From NCBI RefSeq assembly GCF_026262505.1, contig NC_067204.1:16160165-16224164 (forward strand): a DNA stretch of 64,000 bases, given 5' to 3'. The translations under genes were made by a program, and so were the position numbers. The notes beneath the pieces are model-generated. The model ran no database searches and had not been told where the DNA came from. It saw nothing but the letters and a program-made list of their open reading frames with translations. This DNA is from Trichomonas vaginalis G3. Its lineage: Eukaryota > Parabasalia > Trichomonadida > Trichomonadidae. This document shows positions 29,820 through 39,130 of the stretch, in pieces (positions within the stretch are counted from its first letter, which is position 1; the number at the start of each line of letters is the position of its first letter).

Positions 29820-30062
29820 GTATAAAAGATACAGTTATATCATGAAATTTGGTCATTTTTTACGATTTTCGAATGGAATCTCGTTCCTCGGTTTTCCGCG
29901 GGACGCATTTTTTTACGATTTTCGTACGGAATCTCGACCCGCGGTTTTCTACCGGTCGCAAACATATGAGGAAATTCATGAAATTTGGTCATTTTTCAAT
30001 AAAAATATATTTTAGGGTAGAAGGTTAGATATACCCTCTTTTCTACCCTCTTTTCTACCCCA
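29820..30062. repeat. Tandem GC-hairpin units and palindrome module
   Basis: Two units of the form ttttacgattttcgNNNggaatctcg carry different hairpins: CGTTCC.CGG-tttt-CCG.GGGACG at 29882-29905 and CGACC...GGTCG at 29935-29958. A palindrome module follows (about 30005-30062) with GGGTAG/CTACCC-type stems. No gene lies here. Confidence 0.7.
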
Positions 30063-30068
30063 GTTATT

Positions 30069-30983
30069 TTATAAGCGTTTTACATGGTAAACATTGTGAA
30101 TTCGTGAAATTCTAAACAATTTCGTAGCTTCTATTTCTTCTGTCAGTACATCGAATGTTTTAACAATGCCGAATGTTTCTTTATATTTCTTCTTGACATC
30201 AGATAGAAGGAAATCGTCAGCTGTTGGATAGTTTTTGTTCAGAAATGTCAACATGTCCATTTTATCTTCTGCTGGTTTCTCTACTTCTTTCTTTAAGTCT
30301 GCATAGTCGTTTCTCATTCTTTCTATCTCTTTGACGGAGTAGTTATATTTCCTCATTGCTGCTTTACATTTAGAACATTGTGGGTTCATTTTAGCATTGT
30401 ACATTGAAATCTTACCTGCTAGTATGACTAAGGCGTCAATTGCTCTCTTTAACTCAAAAGTTGCGGGTTTTATCTGTTCATTCCATACCTTACCTCTTCT
30501 ATCTTTATCTCTTATCTGCCATACACATTTTGCAACTAACGAAACAAAGTTGTCGTAGGTCTTAAACTCCCCAGATTTATATATGTCAGAGATGTTCTTA
30601 TATACCATATCGCAATCTTTGTCCATGACTTTGTGGTTGCAATGAAATCCAAGAAACTCATAGTTAACCTTTCGTATGAACTTCTTTATTTCTACTGAGT
30701 CAGTTGCTTTGACTTCTATTTCATCGAATTCTGGAATAGTAAGCTTTTGTTGTTGGATTTCAGGAAGTTTAGGTAGATGGTCAATAATGTCCTGCATGTC
30801 ATAAAGATATTCTTCATTTGTTTCATCTTTCGCACTACAGTCTAAATTACTTGTTAACAATTCCTGCTTTATCTTCTGGATTGTTGTTTCGAAAGTATAT
30901 GAAGAAGGAATGAAGCTTTTCATCTCTACTAACATTGAAGTTGGGTTCATGACTAAAGAGTTTGGTGCTGTTGTTGCTAACAT
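30069..30983 (-). CDS. 304-aa conserved element protein with CxxC (B copy)
   Basis: An open frame starts MLATTAPNSLVMNPTSMLVE. It has NPQCSKCKAAMRKYNYSVKE near residue 210, a CxxC within a helical region, and ends with FRISRIHNVYHVKRL. It is about 85-90 per cent like 47942-48907 of element C. In both elements it stands next to a KilA-N gene, so the pair probably moves and works together. Family not recognised. Confidence 0.65.
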   Translation of the reverse strand: MLATTAPNSLVMNPTSMLVEMKSFIPSSYTFETTIQKIKQELLTSNLDCSAKDETNEEYLYDMQDIIDHLPKLPEIQQQKLTIPEFDEIEVKATDSVEIKKFIRKVNYEFLGFHCNHKVMDKDCDMVYKNISDIYKSGEFKTYDNFVSLVAKCVWQIRDKDRRGKVWNEQIKPATFELKRAIDALVILAGKISMYNAKMNPQCSKCKAAMRKYNYSVKEIERMRNDYADLKKEVEKPAEDKMDMLTFLNKNYPTADDFLLSDVKKKYKETFGIVKTFDVLTEEIEATKLFRISRIHNVYHVKRL

Positions 30984-31071
30984 GTTCTTACAATAAAAAT
31001 AAAAAATATTTTTTGGTGGGACTACCTTTATTTTATTTCAGCACAAAATGAACGAGTTTGGTTTAAAAATA

Positions 31072-31250
31072 CGGTGGAGCCAAAAATGGCTCGACCTCAA
31101 AACAAGCATTTTGTGAAGAATATACCAACCCGCGGAAAACGGCGGGTTGCTTTTTTTATACAAAATTCAAGAGTTTTGTGTGTTTTCTACGAGGGTAGAA
31201 AAGAGGGTAGAAAAGAGGGTAGAGCTACCCTTCTACCCTAAAATATATTT
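31072..31250. repeat. Inverted hairpin block and palindrome module
   Basis: It carries hairpins GAGCCA-aaaa-TGGCTC (31077-31092) and AACCCGC/GCGGGTT (31127-31148), then a palindrome module with GGGTAGAGCTACCC (about 31192-31250). The block is an inverted copy of 31706-31795, which lies inside the next KilA-N relic. Confidence 0.7.
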
Positions 31251-31284
31251 TTGGTGTAAATTTCAATAAAAATAAATGGTTCAT

Positions 31285-31806
31285 TTACTCACAATATTTT
31301 TGTACAAAACAACCCCAAGCTTTTAACCTCTCTTCTGCAGCTTCTAATGCTATCTTAGCGAGTTCATATTCTCTAAATTCTCTCTTTAAATCTTCTTGTT
31401 CCCATTGGTCTAGTTCGTATGGAGAATCTCTATAACCAGAACATATCTCACGTTCATGTTCTATTTGTTTTTCATGCATTTTTCTAACTTCTTCTTCAAA
31501 CAAAGGTTTTGCATTCTCTACTGTATCTTCAAGTTCTTCTTCATCTAACTTCTCATGAACTTTCTTGTCTATGGAGTCCATAATTTTTCCAACTGCTATA
31601 CAATATTTTGGAGAAGCCCACATTGCTATATAGTTTACAAGTCTTGGGTCTACATACGTTCCTCTAACCTGTTTGATTTCATCAGGAATTCCTGCATGAA
31701 CCTTGTATAAAAAGCAACCGCCGGAATTCCGGCGGTTGGTATATTCTTCACAAAATGCTTGTTTTGAGGTTGAGCCACTTTTGGCTCCACCTCTTTTTTC
31801 AACCAA
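31285..31806 (-). pseudogene. KilA-N gene fragment
   Basis: The C-terminal part (YVDPRLVNYIAMWASPKYCI, then a long Glu-rich coiled coil ending GCFVQKYCE) matches 49173-49838 of element C. The N-terminal third is replaced by unrelated sequence carrying a 22-bp perfect palindrome (31716-31737). Degraded copy. Confidence 0.6.
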
Positions 31807-31816
31807 AACTCATTTT

Positions 31817-32677
31817 TCAATACTTTTTCAGCACTTCTCCGTAGTTATATATGAAAGACAATTCGAGATAAAAGTCGTAGTACAATGGAACAATATGTTG
31901 CACACCGTTTGTAGTGAACCAAACTTGAAAGTCAGAGAAACTGTTACTAGGTGGTTCGTAGAATTTAGAAGCAAAGTCATAAAAGTCCTTACCAATACAA
32001 AGAAAACTATTGTTGCTTGAACTAAAACTTGCATGACACATAACATTTTGAGGGTCAAACACGTTTCTATAAACTGTCAAATCTGTTGGTGGGCGTATAA
32101 ACCAGAACGGACCGTCAGGTGGTAATGGTTCGTTCTGGTTTAGTAACCGAAGAAATTGTGCCCAAGAACGTTTGTCTACTTGCCAAAATAAAAACTGTGT
32201 ATCTCTTGGAGGGTTATTTTCAATCCTTTGAAATGAAACTGTGGAGTTCATCTTGTCATATTCTAGTTTCAGATAGTATGTTCCATTTAGTAAAGAATCG
32301 TATTTTTCTTGAAATTCCCAGTAGTATTTGTTTATTTGAGTTTGAAAGTCATTTAGAGTTTTTTCAAGATTTTCGTCTGAACGAACTGTAAAGATTCTCA
32401 TTTCATCAAATTTGTCTAGTAGACCATCATGACCTCTATACCGCCCATGAAAATATACCGCAAACATAAACGCGTTAGTTCTTTTTGAAAACAAAACTCT
32501 TCTAAATCCTATTGCCTTTGCATCTGAAGGACTTTGAAGCCAACGAATTGGAAAGTCAAACCTGTAAGCACCGGATGAAATTTCTTCATCTGAAATAGTC
32601 ATACCGGCGTTTGTGAAGATATAGTCTAACGGTTTTGTATCTGCTGCTTTTGTTCTTTGTTTTTCAACCTGAAACAT
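31817..32677 (-). CDS. Capsid-associated candidate, 286 aa (B, second paralogue)
   Basis: It aligns along its length with 4453-5301 (KPLDYIFTNAGMTISDEEIS, AIGFRRVLFS, DFQVWFTTNGVQHIVPLYYD, FYLELSFIYNYG) but is clearly diverged, unlike the recent copy at 37504-38351. B therefore has two versions of this gene, perhaps two spike or vertex types (inference). The frame is open. Confidence 0.55.
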   Translation of the reverse strand: MFQVEKQRTKAADTKPLDYIFTNAGMTISDEEISSGAYRFDFPIRWLQSPSDAKAIGFRRVLFSKRTNAFMFAVYFHGRYRGHDGLLDKFDEMRIFTVRSDENLEKTLNDFQTQINKYYWEFQEKYDSLLNGTYYLKLEYDKMNSTVSFQRIENNPPRDTQFLFWQVDKRSWAQFLRLLNQNEPLPPDGPFWFIRPPTDLTVYRNVFDPQNVMCHASFSSSNNSFLCIGKDFYDFASKFYEPPSNSFSDFQVWFTTNGVQHIVPLYYDFYLELSFIYNYGEVLKKY

Positions 32678-32745
32678 TTAATATATGTAAAAATATACTG
32701 TTTTAAAAAAAATGTTTTAAAAAAGTATGGTTTAAAATAAATGTT

Positions 32746-33330
32746 TTAAAATGGTATGCCATATAGCTTCTTGAATTTGTTAAGAAGTATTCGAACGCGT
32801 TTTCCATCTGTATCTCTAGCGTTTACATGAGCATAGCCCGCCTTAGTAAAATATACTTGTAATTTCCTATAGTTTACGCCGGTATAAAAGTAGAAAGAGT
32901 CTTGTTCTTCGCTATAGTAGTAAAACTCAAACGTATGCTTACCATAGTCTCTAATTTCAATTGCTTCATCTTCTAGTTCGTCGACAAATTCGAATACAAT
33001 ATCTGCAAATTTGCTTTTGTTCTTATTGTTTTCAGAACGAGTGACCCAACGTAAGTTTTCAAGTCTATTGTCGTTTCTTATATGGTTTATATGGTCTACA
33101 AAAGGTAAATTGTTAGGGTTCGGTATAAAATGAGTTGCAATGACGACATGTTTAAGATAGTGTTTTCCACTCATCCTCATAGTAGTATATCCGTCATTTC
33201 GCTCCCATTCGCTTAAAACTCTTTTTGTCTCTTTCTTCCTTATTTCAAAAGGCTCAGAACAGTGAATTTCATATTTCTCATCTAACAAACAAGTTTCCCA
33301 ACGGTCTACTCCAACAAAATCAGCGTACAT
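32746..33330 (-). CDS. HNH endonuclease with NUMOD4-like N-terminus
   Basis: In this 194-aa protein, the middle segment VIATHFIPNPNNLPFVDHIN followed by RNDNRLENLRWVTRSENN is the HNH_3 pattern (His-x-N...DN..ENL.W.T..EN). WETCLLDEKYEIHCSEPFEI at the N-terminus resembles NUMOD4. Such genes are usually homing endonucleases. It lies between structural genes, not in an intron, so it is a free-standing passenger. The frame is open. Confidence 0.8.
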   Translation of the reverse strand: MYADFVGVDRWETCLLDEKYEIHCSEPFEIRKKETKRVLSEWERNDGYTTMRMSGKHYLKHVVIATHFIPNPNNLPFVDHINHIRNDNRLENLRWVTRSENNKNKSKFADIVFEFVDELEDEAIEIRDYGKHTFEFYYYSEEQDSFYFYTGVNYRKLQVYFTKAGYAHVNARDTDGKRVRILLNKFKKLYGIPF

Positions 33331-33379
33331 TTCAAATAAAATAAAAATATATATTTTTTATAAAATATACTGTTTTTCT

Positions 33380-33960
33380 TTACTTAACATAGCCACCAGC
33401 TACCAAAAGCCTTTGACGCCAACCCATACCAGCTAATGAAGGTTGGCTTGGTTTAGTCTCCAGACTAAACTTTGGTTTTGGTTTATCTTCAGTTTTTGGT
33501 TTTTCTTCTTCTATCGGTTTTTCGTCACTTTTCGGTTCCTCTGACTTTACCTCACCTGCAGGAACAGTTGTGTCGTCAACATCTTCATAAATATCATATG
33601 CCATTTGTTTTTGTTTTCCTTTCAACTTTTTGTGTTTGTTGTAAAGTTTAGAATATTTCGACTCTAAGTCAATGAGATGTTCTATAATGAACTGTTGGTC
33701 GGTAAAATATACTTTTCCATCTGTTGTCTCATAAACTCCTTCAGACTTCAATATTTTATTTGTGAGAGTCTGTTTCTTTTTTGAGATACTAGCCGTTCCA
33801 TTTCTATGAAAAGTGACTTTATAGTTAGGGTTTGTATTTCCAGACCTGGCACTTTCTATTATTGAATTTTTCTCTTCATCTGTAAGTTTTTGACAGGTTT
33901 TGACAATGGTTCTGAACTTTTTGTTTGTGGTGTCAAATCTACCGTTTCAACTTCTTCGGT
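33380..33960 (-). pseudogene. Unknown protein with acidic Lys/Glu/Pro-rich tail (B copy)
   Basis: The long recognisable part has DGKVYFTDQQFIIEHLIDLE, a charged repeat (EEKPKTEDKPKPKFSLETKP) and the end RQRLLVAGGYVK. Upstream sequence on the same strand continues the coding character. The A counterpart is 620-1200. Unknown family; degraded. Confidence 0.5.
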
Positions 33961-33982
33961 CATTTCATCTCAGTAAAAAATT

Positions 33983-34138
33983 TTAGTTTGGTTTGTTTTC
34001 AACTGGTTGTTTAGGTTTTTTAAGTCGGTCTAAAACTTCTTGAGGTATAGGAAGAACTTGACAAACACGTGGTTGTGTAACTGCTGGAAGCCGACAAATC
34101 CATCTTGAACCCATTTGTCTCAATGCTGTATTGTTCAT
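33983..34138 (-). CDS. 51-aa microprotein
   Basis: MNNTALRQMGSRWICRLPAV, then TQPRVCQVLPIPQEVLDRLK and a KKPKQPVENKPN end. It has its own ATG and the same atttcatctcagtaaaaaa upstream box as its neighbours. A counterpart lies near 1222-1378 in element A. No known family. Confidence 0.45.
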   Translation of the reverse strand: MNNTALRQMGSRWICRLPAVTQPRVCQVLPIPQEVLDRLKKPKQPVENKPN

Positions 34139-34191
34139 TTCATCTCAGTAAAAAAATTTACATTCCCCACGTTTGAGGCGGTTGAGGTTGG

Positions 34192-34560
34192 TTATTGTTT
34201 ACCCACTGTTTGTGCATGGTTATATCCTCTGTTAAAGAATCTTTCACCTTGGTCCATATAGTGCCCTGCTTGGTTATAGTAGTCATTTGCTTTGTTATAG
34301 TAGTTTCCTGCTTCTCTTCCTACATTGTCCATCCATCCTTGAACTTTTCCTCTTGTTTCAGGATTTGGAATAAGATTTGTTGCATCTCGTGCTACCTCCC
34401 AACCTTTCTGTACAGTTTGTATAATAGGTTGTGCTTTCTCTTTAAGTATACCTAATGTACTCAAAATCTTCCTTCCAACTCCAAATACACCTCTAGCTAT
34501 TGTTCCCACTGCGGGCAAAAATCTGGATGCAACTCCTGCTAATGCGCCAAATAAACCCAT
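34192..34560 (-). CDS. Small Gly/Ala-rich amphipathic protein (B copy)
   Basis: This 122-aa protein is nearly identical to 1433-1792, with the MGLFGALAGVASRFLPAVGT start. Conservation of the open frame in both A and B supports a real gene. Membrane-active virion protein is a guess from composition. Confidence 0.6.
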   Translation of the reverse strand: MGLFGALAGVASRFLPAVGTIARGVFGVGRKILSTLGILKEKAQPIIQTVQKGWEVARDATNLIPNPETRGKVQGWMDNVGREAGNYYNKANDYYNQAGHYMDQGERFFNRGYNHAQTVGKQ

Positions 34561-34630
34561 TTCTTATAGGGTAAAAAATGACGAATCCAAACAAGGACCC
34601 CTATGTTTCTAAGCAACAAAGAAAGCACTC

Positions 34631-35535
34631 ATGATAAAAATCTTTAGTTCAACACCAAATGCTTGGTTTATGGATATCTTGGAAAACATTCCGAGGTATA
34701 GAGAAGATGGACCTCCATACTGGCTAATATTTGTCGGTCAAAACACAAGATACTGTGAAGCCATACCATTACAGTCCAAAAATATTTTAGATGTGAAAAC
34801 TGCTTTGACAATATTCGTTGACAAATACCATCCAACAAAACTGACATCTGACTGTGAAAGTTCTTTCAAATCAGACGATATTAAAAACTATCTGCGTTCA
34901 AAAAAATGTAAACCAATATTTCATTGTCGACCAAAACCATTCTGCTCTTGTGTCATTGACAGTTGTATAAAAATCTTAAGAGACTTAAATCAACCACAAG
35001 GTGTGAGGTAGATGAAATGTCATATGACGACAAGTACAGACACTTCTCCCAGGCAAAGATGAGACAAGTTTTAAAATATTTACAATAACCGTAAACAAAA
35101 AGGTTTGGGAAACCACTCCCCCGAAGAAATGAAAAACAACCCGACTTAGAGAAAGACTATATATTTAATAGTTTAGTTAAGAGGGATAGACAAGAAAGAA
35201 TGCCAGGCTTCAAACTTAAGAAAGGTGACAAAGTAAAAATAGAAATACCTAAACGCGACCCATATGAAAATACTATTGACTATGACAACAATGGGAACTC
35301 GACAGGTACTCACATTCGTGTTCGTAAAAATAGAAGAAAGTATACAAGAGAATATTATGAAGTTTTAGGCAAACATGGCAAAATGTACAGACTGCAAGCA
35401 GAAGATAAAACTACTATTGTCAGACCTCGTTTCAAACTTGTCAAAGTTCAAGGTGGTATACTTTCAAAGACAGTTCCTAACAAATATAAGACAACTCCAG
35501 ACGAATATGCTAAAGAAGTTGAAAATGACGACTAA
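34631..35535 (+). pseudogene. rve-type integrase region (B copy), degraded
   Basis: Integrase core sequences (DGPPYWLIFVGQNTRYCEAI, KYHPTKLTSDCESSFKSDD, CVIDSCIKILRDLN) and a basic SH3-like C-terminal part (KKGDKVKIEIPKRDPYENTI, KYTREYYEVLGKHG) are visible. It is the relative of 1863-2770. Degraded. Confidence 0.75.
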
Positions 35536-37485
35536 GCAATTCTATACCATGCGTAAACTGTCATGTAAGGTGGCATGTAGTCTTTACTTTGTCCCGTTGT
35601 TTGCGTATATCCTGAAACGAAATGTGTATGGTTTCCTTCTCCCTGCGTGTCATCCAGTAACAATTTATAGCAAACTTAACGTCGTCTTTAACATCATATC
35701 CTTTACCTTTTGTCATTCCTGACCAATCCCAATATCTATGCTTATGCCAACCTGCTTGAGATGTACTTAAATCTATGTAGTGACTATGTGCAGGTAAGTT
35801 TTCACCTGAAATCGTTTTACTTCCACCTGTTTCCTTTGAAGAGTTTGCACAATACAAAACCTGTCGACTATTTGTTCCCATGCACCAACACCAAACATTG
35901 CTTGAGGACCTCTTGCTTCCATTGACGTGTAAATAGAACCTACTGGGTTCATTAAATCAAACATATGAGATATTATAGGATTGTCTCTTTTGAACTTAAA
36001 ATATAGTGCAACTATTTCAGGTTTCTTCTGGTTCATGTCAGAATATTTTTATAATATAATCTTATGTTTTCAGGGTAGGTAAAGTCTTGACTATAATATT
36101 TATTTCTGTCATCTGTATAATAGTATACTATTCTCGTTTTTTCTATTGCATTATATCTTTTATATCTATAAAAATCTAAATATAATGTTAGCTTTTGTTC
36201 ATCTACATGTGGTGTTCTTTCGTCATCTCCATAGTCATAATAGTATGGTGCTGGAGCTGGGTCAGGCAATGTCATATCTGCCATTTCATAAACTCTTAAA
36301 TATTTCTTTTGTTCGTCTCCATATATGTTTAAGTAGCAGTTGTTGTCTAATGGAACTTTAACTTGTGTACCATCGTTCTTTTTATAGCTTACATACATTT
36401 CATTGTTATTTTTCGGAATGAGTTTATACGTGTACCATTTTCTAAGGACTGTACCAACTGCCATCTAAAATATTTGTTTTCTTCATTGACAGAAAAGTCA
36501 CCAACAATAGTTTCAATATTTTTTGTTCCTAGCAAACTTTGGTATATTTCATTGACATATGTTTTATCTGCTTTTTTTCAAGGCTAACGTTTAAGTCTGT
36601 TATTTCAGAAGATGTATGTGTATGTCCAACGTCACTTTTCCTGTTTAAGGTTTCTTGTAAGTTTGTAATATTTGCAATGGTATGTGTATGTCCAACGTCA
36701 CTTTTCCTGTTTAAGGTTTCTTGTAAGTTTGTAATATTTGCAATGGTATGTGTATGTCCAACGTCACTTTTCCTGTTTAAGGTTTCTTGTAAGTTTGTAA
36801 TATTTGCAATGGTATGTGTATGTCCAACGTCACTTTTCCTGTTTAAGGTTTCTTGTAAGTTTGTAATATTTGCAATGGTATGTGTATGTCCAACGTCACT
36901 TTTCCTGTTTAAGGTTTCTTGTAAGTTTGTAATATTTGCAATGGTATGTGTATGAGTCTTTTTAGAATATTCGTTTTCAGCTCTTGTCACTTCACTTGAC
37001 ATTTTATTGTCAACATATGTTTTGTCCGCTAGTTCAGGATGAGTATGTTCTTTTGTTGCATATGTTGCATCTGCTCTGTCATGTTCTTCTTGAACTTTTT
37101 CAATGACATACTCTTTGTCAGCTTTGTTGTCAACATCTGCTTTCGTTGCATATGTTGCATCTGCTCTGTCATGTTCTTCTTGAACTTTTTCAATGACATA
37201 TTCTTTGTCAGCTTTGTTGCCAACATCTGCTTTCAAAAGAAGTTCAGATATAGGCTTCTCGTTTAAAGTTCCTTTTGTTGGATTTATACAAACAGTATGG
37301 TTCTTACTGTCTTGAAACAGAAACTCATCTGTCATTGGGTTTATCGTCAGTTTTAAGTTTCCTTCTTTCAATGACTCAGATATCTTAGAATAGTTTGAAA
37401 AGTTTGTTGTGTTCTTATTTAGAGCTTGCAAAATGAGTTGTCGGTTGTGTTGTATTTCTCTCATAGACGCTGTTTCTTTCGACAT
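35536..37485 (-). pseudogene. Phage-tail-fibre-like protein region (B copy), degraded
   Basis: Same layout as 2767-4434. The shaft is longer: a 22-residue unit (THTIANITNLQETLNRKSDV plus GH) stands five times in near-identical 66-bp copies (about 36620-36955). A 30-residue unit (YVIEKVQEEHDRADATYAT...) stands twice. The Gp10-like tip (MNPVGSIYTSMEARGPQAMF) lies at the 3' end. Degraded. Confidence 0.7.
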
Positions 37486-37503
37486 TTTTATTCTAGATAA
37501 AAT

Positions 37504-38351
37504 ATGCTTTCAATAGAAAAAGAAAATTCTAGAGTTGCTACAACTAAACCATTAGATGAACTTTTTACGAATGTCGGTCAAAAGTTTGAGACAGAGACCG
37601 TAAAGCATGAAGGCTATCGTTTTGACTACCCATTGAGATGGTTAAGAGACCCATCCGTCACAAAAGCTATTGGCTTTCGTAGAATGAAGTTCATTTCAGA
37701 AGCCATACATGGTTTCCCATTTACGGTCGCTTTTGAAGTTCGATACTATAACAAAGAAAAACGTACGTATGAGAAATTTGAACAGGGAAAACTTTTACAA
37801 GTGAATTTGCTTGTAAACTTAGAAACAACTCTTCAAGCTTTTCAAGAAAAATAAACGATATCTATATCGAATATGCAAACCAGTACAACATTGACGAAGG
37901 AGAGTACCATCTCGATATTATATATGACAGGAAAAATGCAACTGTTAAAATCAATAGAATAGAAGACCTTGGAGAAGACGTTTATATTTCTACAAAATAT
38001 AACAACTTGGCATGGTATAGATTTTTGAGGATGTTAAATCAGCCTGCAGCATATCCAGTACACCCGAACTTTTATGAAGTCGAAAACCCTAATGGAACAT
38101 ATGAAAATGTTTTCGACTCAGATGCTATTATAGTTCATGCTTCATTTTCTGGTGCACAAAACTCTTTTTTATGCTTGGCAAATGACTTTTACGAAAAACC
38201 TACAAAGCTATATGAACCACCAAGTGGAAGTATTTCAGACTTTCAAGTATGGTTTACTACAGATGGAAGAAAGAGAATAATTCCATTATACCATGCGTTT
38301 TACTTAGAACTTAGTTTCATATACAACTACTATCGAACGGTAAAAATATAA
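37504..38351 (+). pseudogene. Capsid-associated candidate (B, recent paralogue), degraded
   Basis: The N- and C-terminal parts are nearly identical to 4453-5301 (KPLDELFTNVGQKFETETVK; DFQVWFTTDGRKRIIPLYHA), while the middle is quite different in sequence. That suggests recombination or fast change of an exposed middle domain. Degraded copy. Confidence 0.55.
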
Positions 38352-38353
38352 TT

Positions 38354-38596
38354 TTAATACGGTTGAGGTGTTGGATTTGGTTGCCAACTTGACTGTGGTG
38401 CAGGTTCAGGCTGTTGTATAACAGGAGCTTGTTCTTCTGGTTCAGGGTCTTTAGGTATAATACCAACGAACTGACCTACTCTTTTACCAATATTTTTGAC
38501 TCCGTTCCAAATTCCTCTTCCTACGGTTTTTATTCCATTCCATATACCTCTTCCAACATTTCGAAAGAAGTTTCCTATTCTTCCAAAGAAACCCAT
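38354..38596 (-). CDS. 80-aa amphipathic Trp/Gly protein (B copy)
   Basis: Same protein as 5306-5539 (MGFFGRIGNFFRNVGRGIWN) with a slightly longer Pro/Gln tail. Open frame. Membrane-active role inferred from the amphipathic cationic N-terminal half. Confidence 0.6.
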   Translation of the reverse strand: MGFFGRIGNFFRNVGRGIWNGIKTVGRGIWNGVKNIGKRVGQFVGIIPKDPEPEEQAPVIQQPEPAPQSSWQPNPTPQPY

Positions 38597-38609
38597 TTTA
38601 CTATATGTA

Positions 38610-38975
38610 AAAATCTAATGTCCACCTAGTCTCTTACGTTTCCTTCTGAGTTCCATAGCATTCTTTAACTGGAGCTCATACATTCTGTTTCTCCTCTGGT
38701 AGAAAACATACTCTGGTCAACTCCTGTGTTCGCGTCATCTGCATAAAGTTGTTATATCCCACTTCGGGGTTTGTATAAAACTCTTTCCATCTCATATTTG
38801 CATACCATGGTGGTAAGCCTAACGCAGCGTCATTTGACATGGCAGTTTGCATTTGTACATCTGTTGGCACTTGACCATAGTTTGCCATTGCAGTTTGTAT
38901 TCTAACTTCATTTGGAATATTCTCTGGGTTTGGTTGTCCAGGTTGCTGTGCATTCGCTAAGTTCTGTGCGTCCAT
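38610..38975 (-). pseudogene. Unknown protein with basic end (B copy), degraded
   Basis: Close copy of 5557-5919, with the same MDAQNLANAQQPGQPNPENI start and IQTAMANYGQVPTD repeats. Degraded. Confidence 0.5.
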
Positions 38976-38998
38976 TTAATATTAGATAAAAATATCTC

Positions 38999-39130
38999 TT
39001 ACGAGTACATATACTGAACATTTGCAGGCATTGGTTCATCTTCATATTCTCTATATCTTTCTGCCACGTCAAATAAGTAAATGACACAATGGAAAAAACC
39101 TAAAACAAGTAGTCCTATTTCAAACCACAT
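38999..39130 (-). CDS. 43-aa single-pass membrane microprotein (B copy)
   Basis: Same protein as at 5943-6074; base differences are mostly silent and one is a conservative Lys/Arg change. It overlaps the methyltransferase 3' end by 16 bp, suggesting a coupled pair. Confidence 0.65.
   Translation of the reverse strand: MWFEIGLLVLGFFHCVIYLFDVAERYREYEDEPMPANVQYMYS

Noticed and set aside
36539-36955. Repetitive plus-strand frame of 138 codons (CVCPTSLFLFKVSCKF repeats)
   Set aside because: It is the antisense shadow of the tail-fibre shaft repeats.
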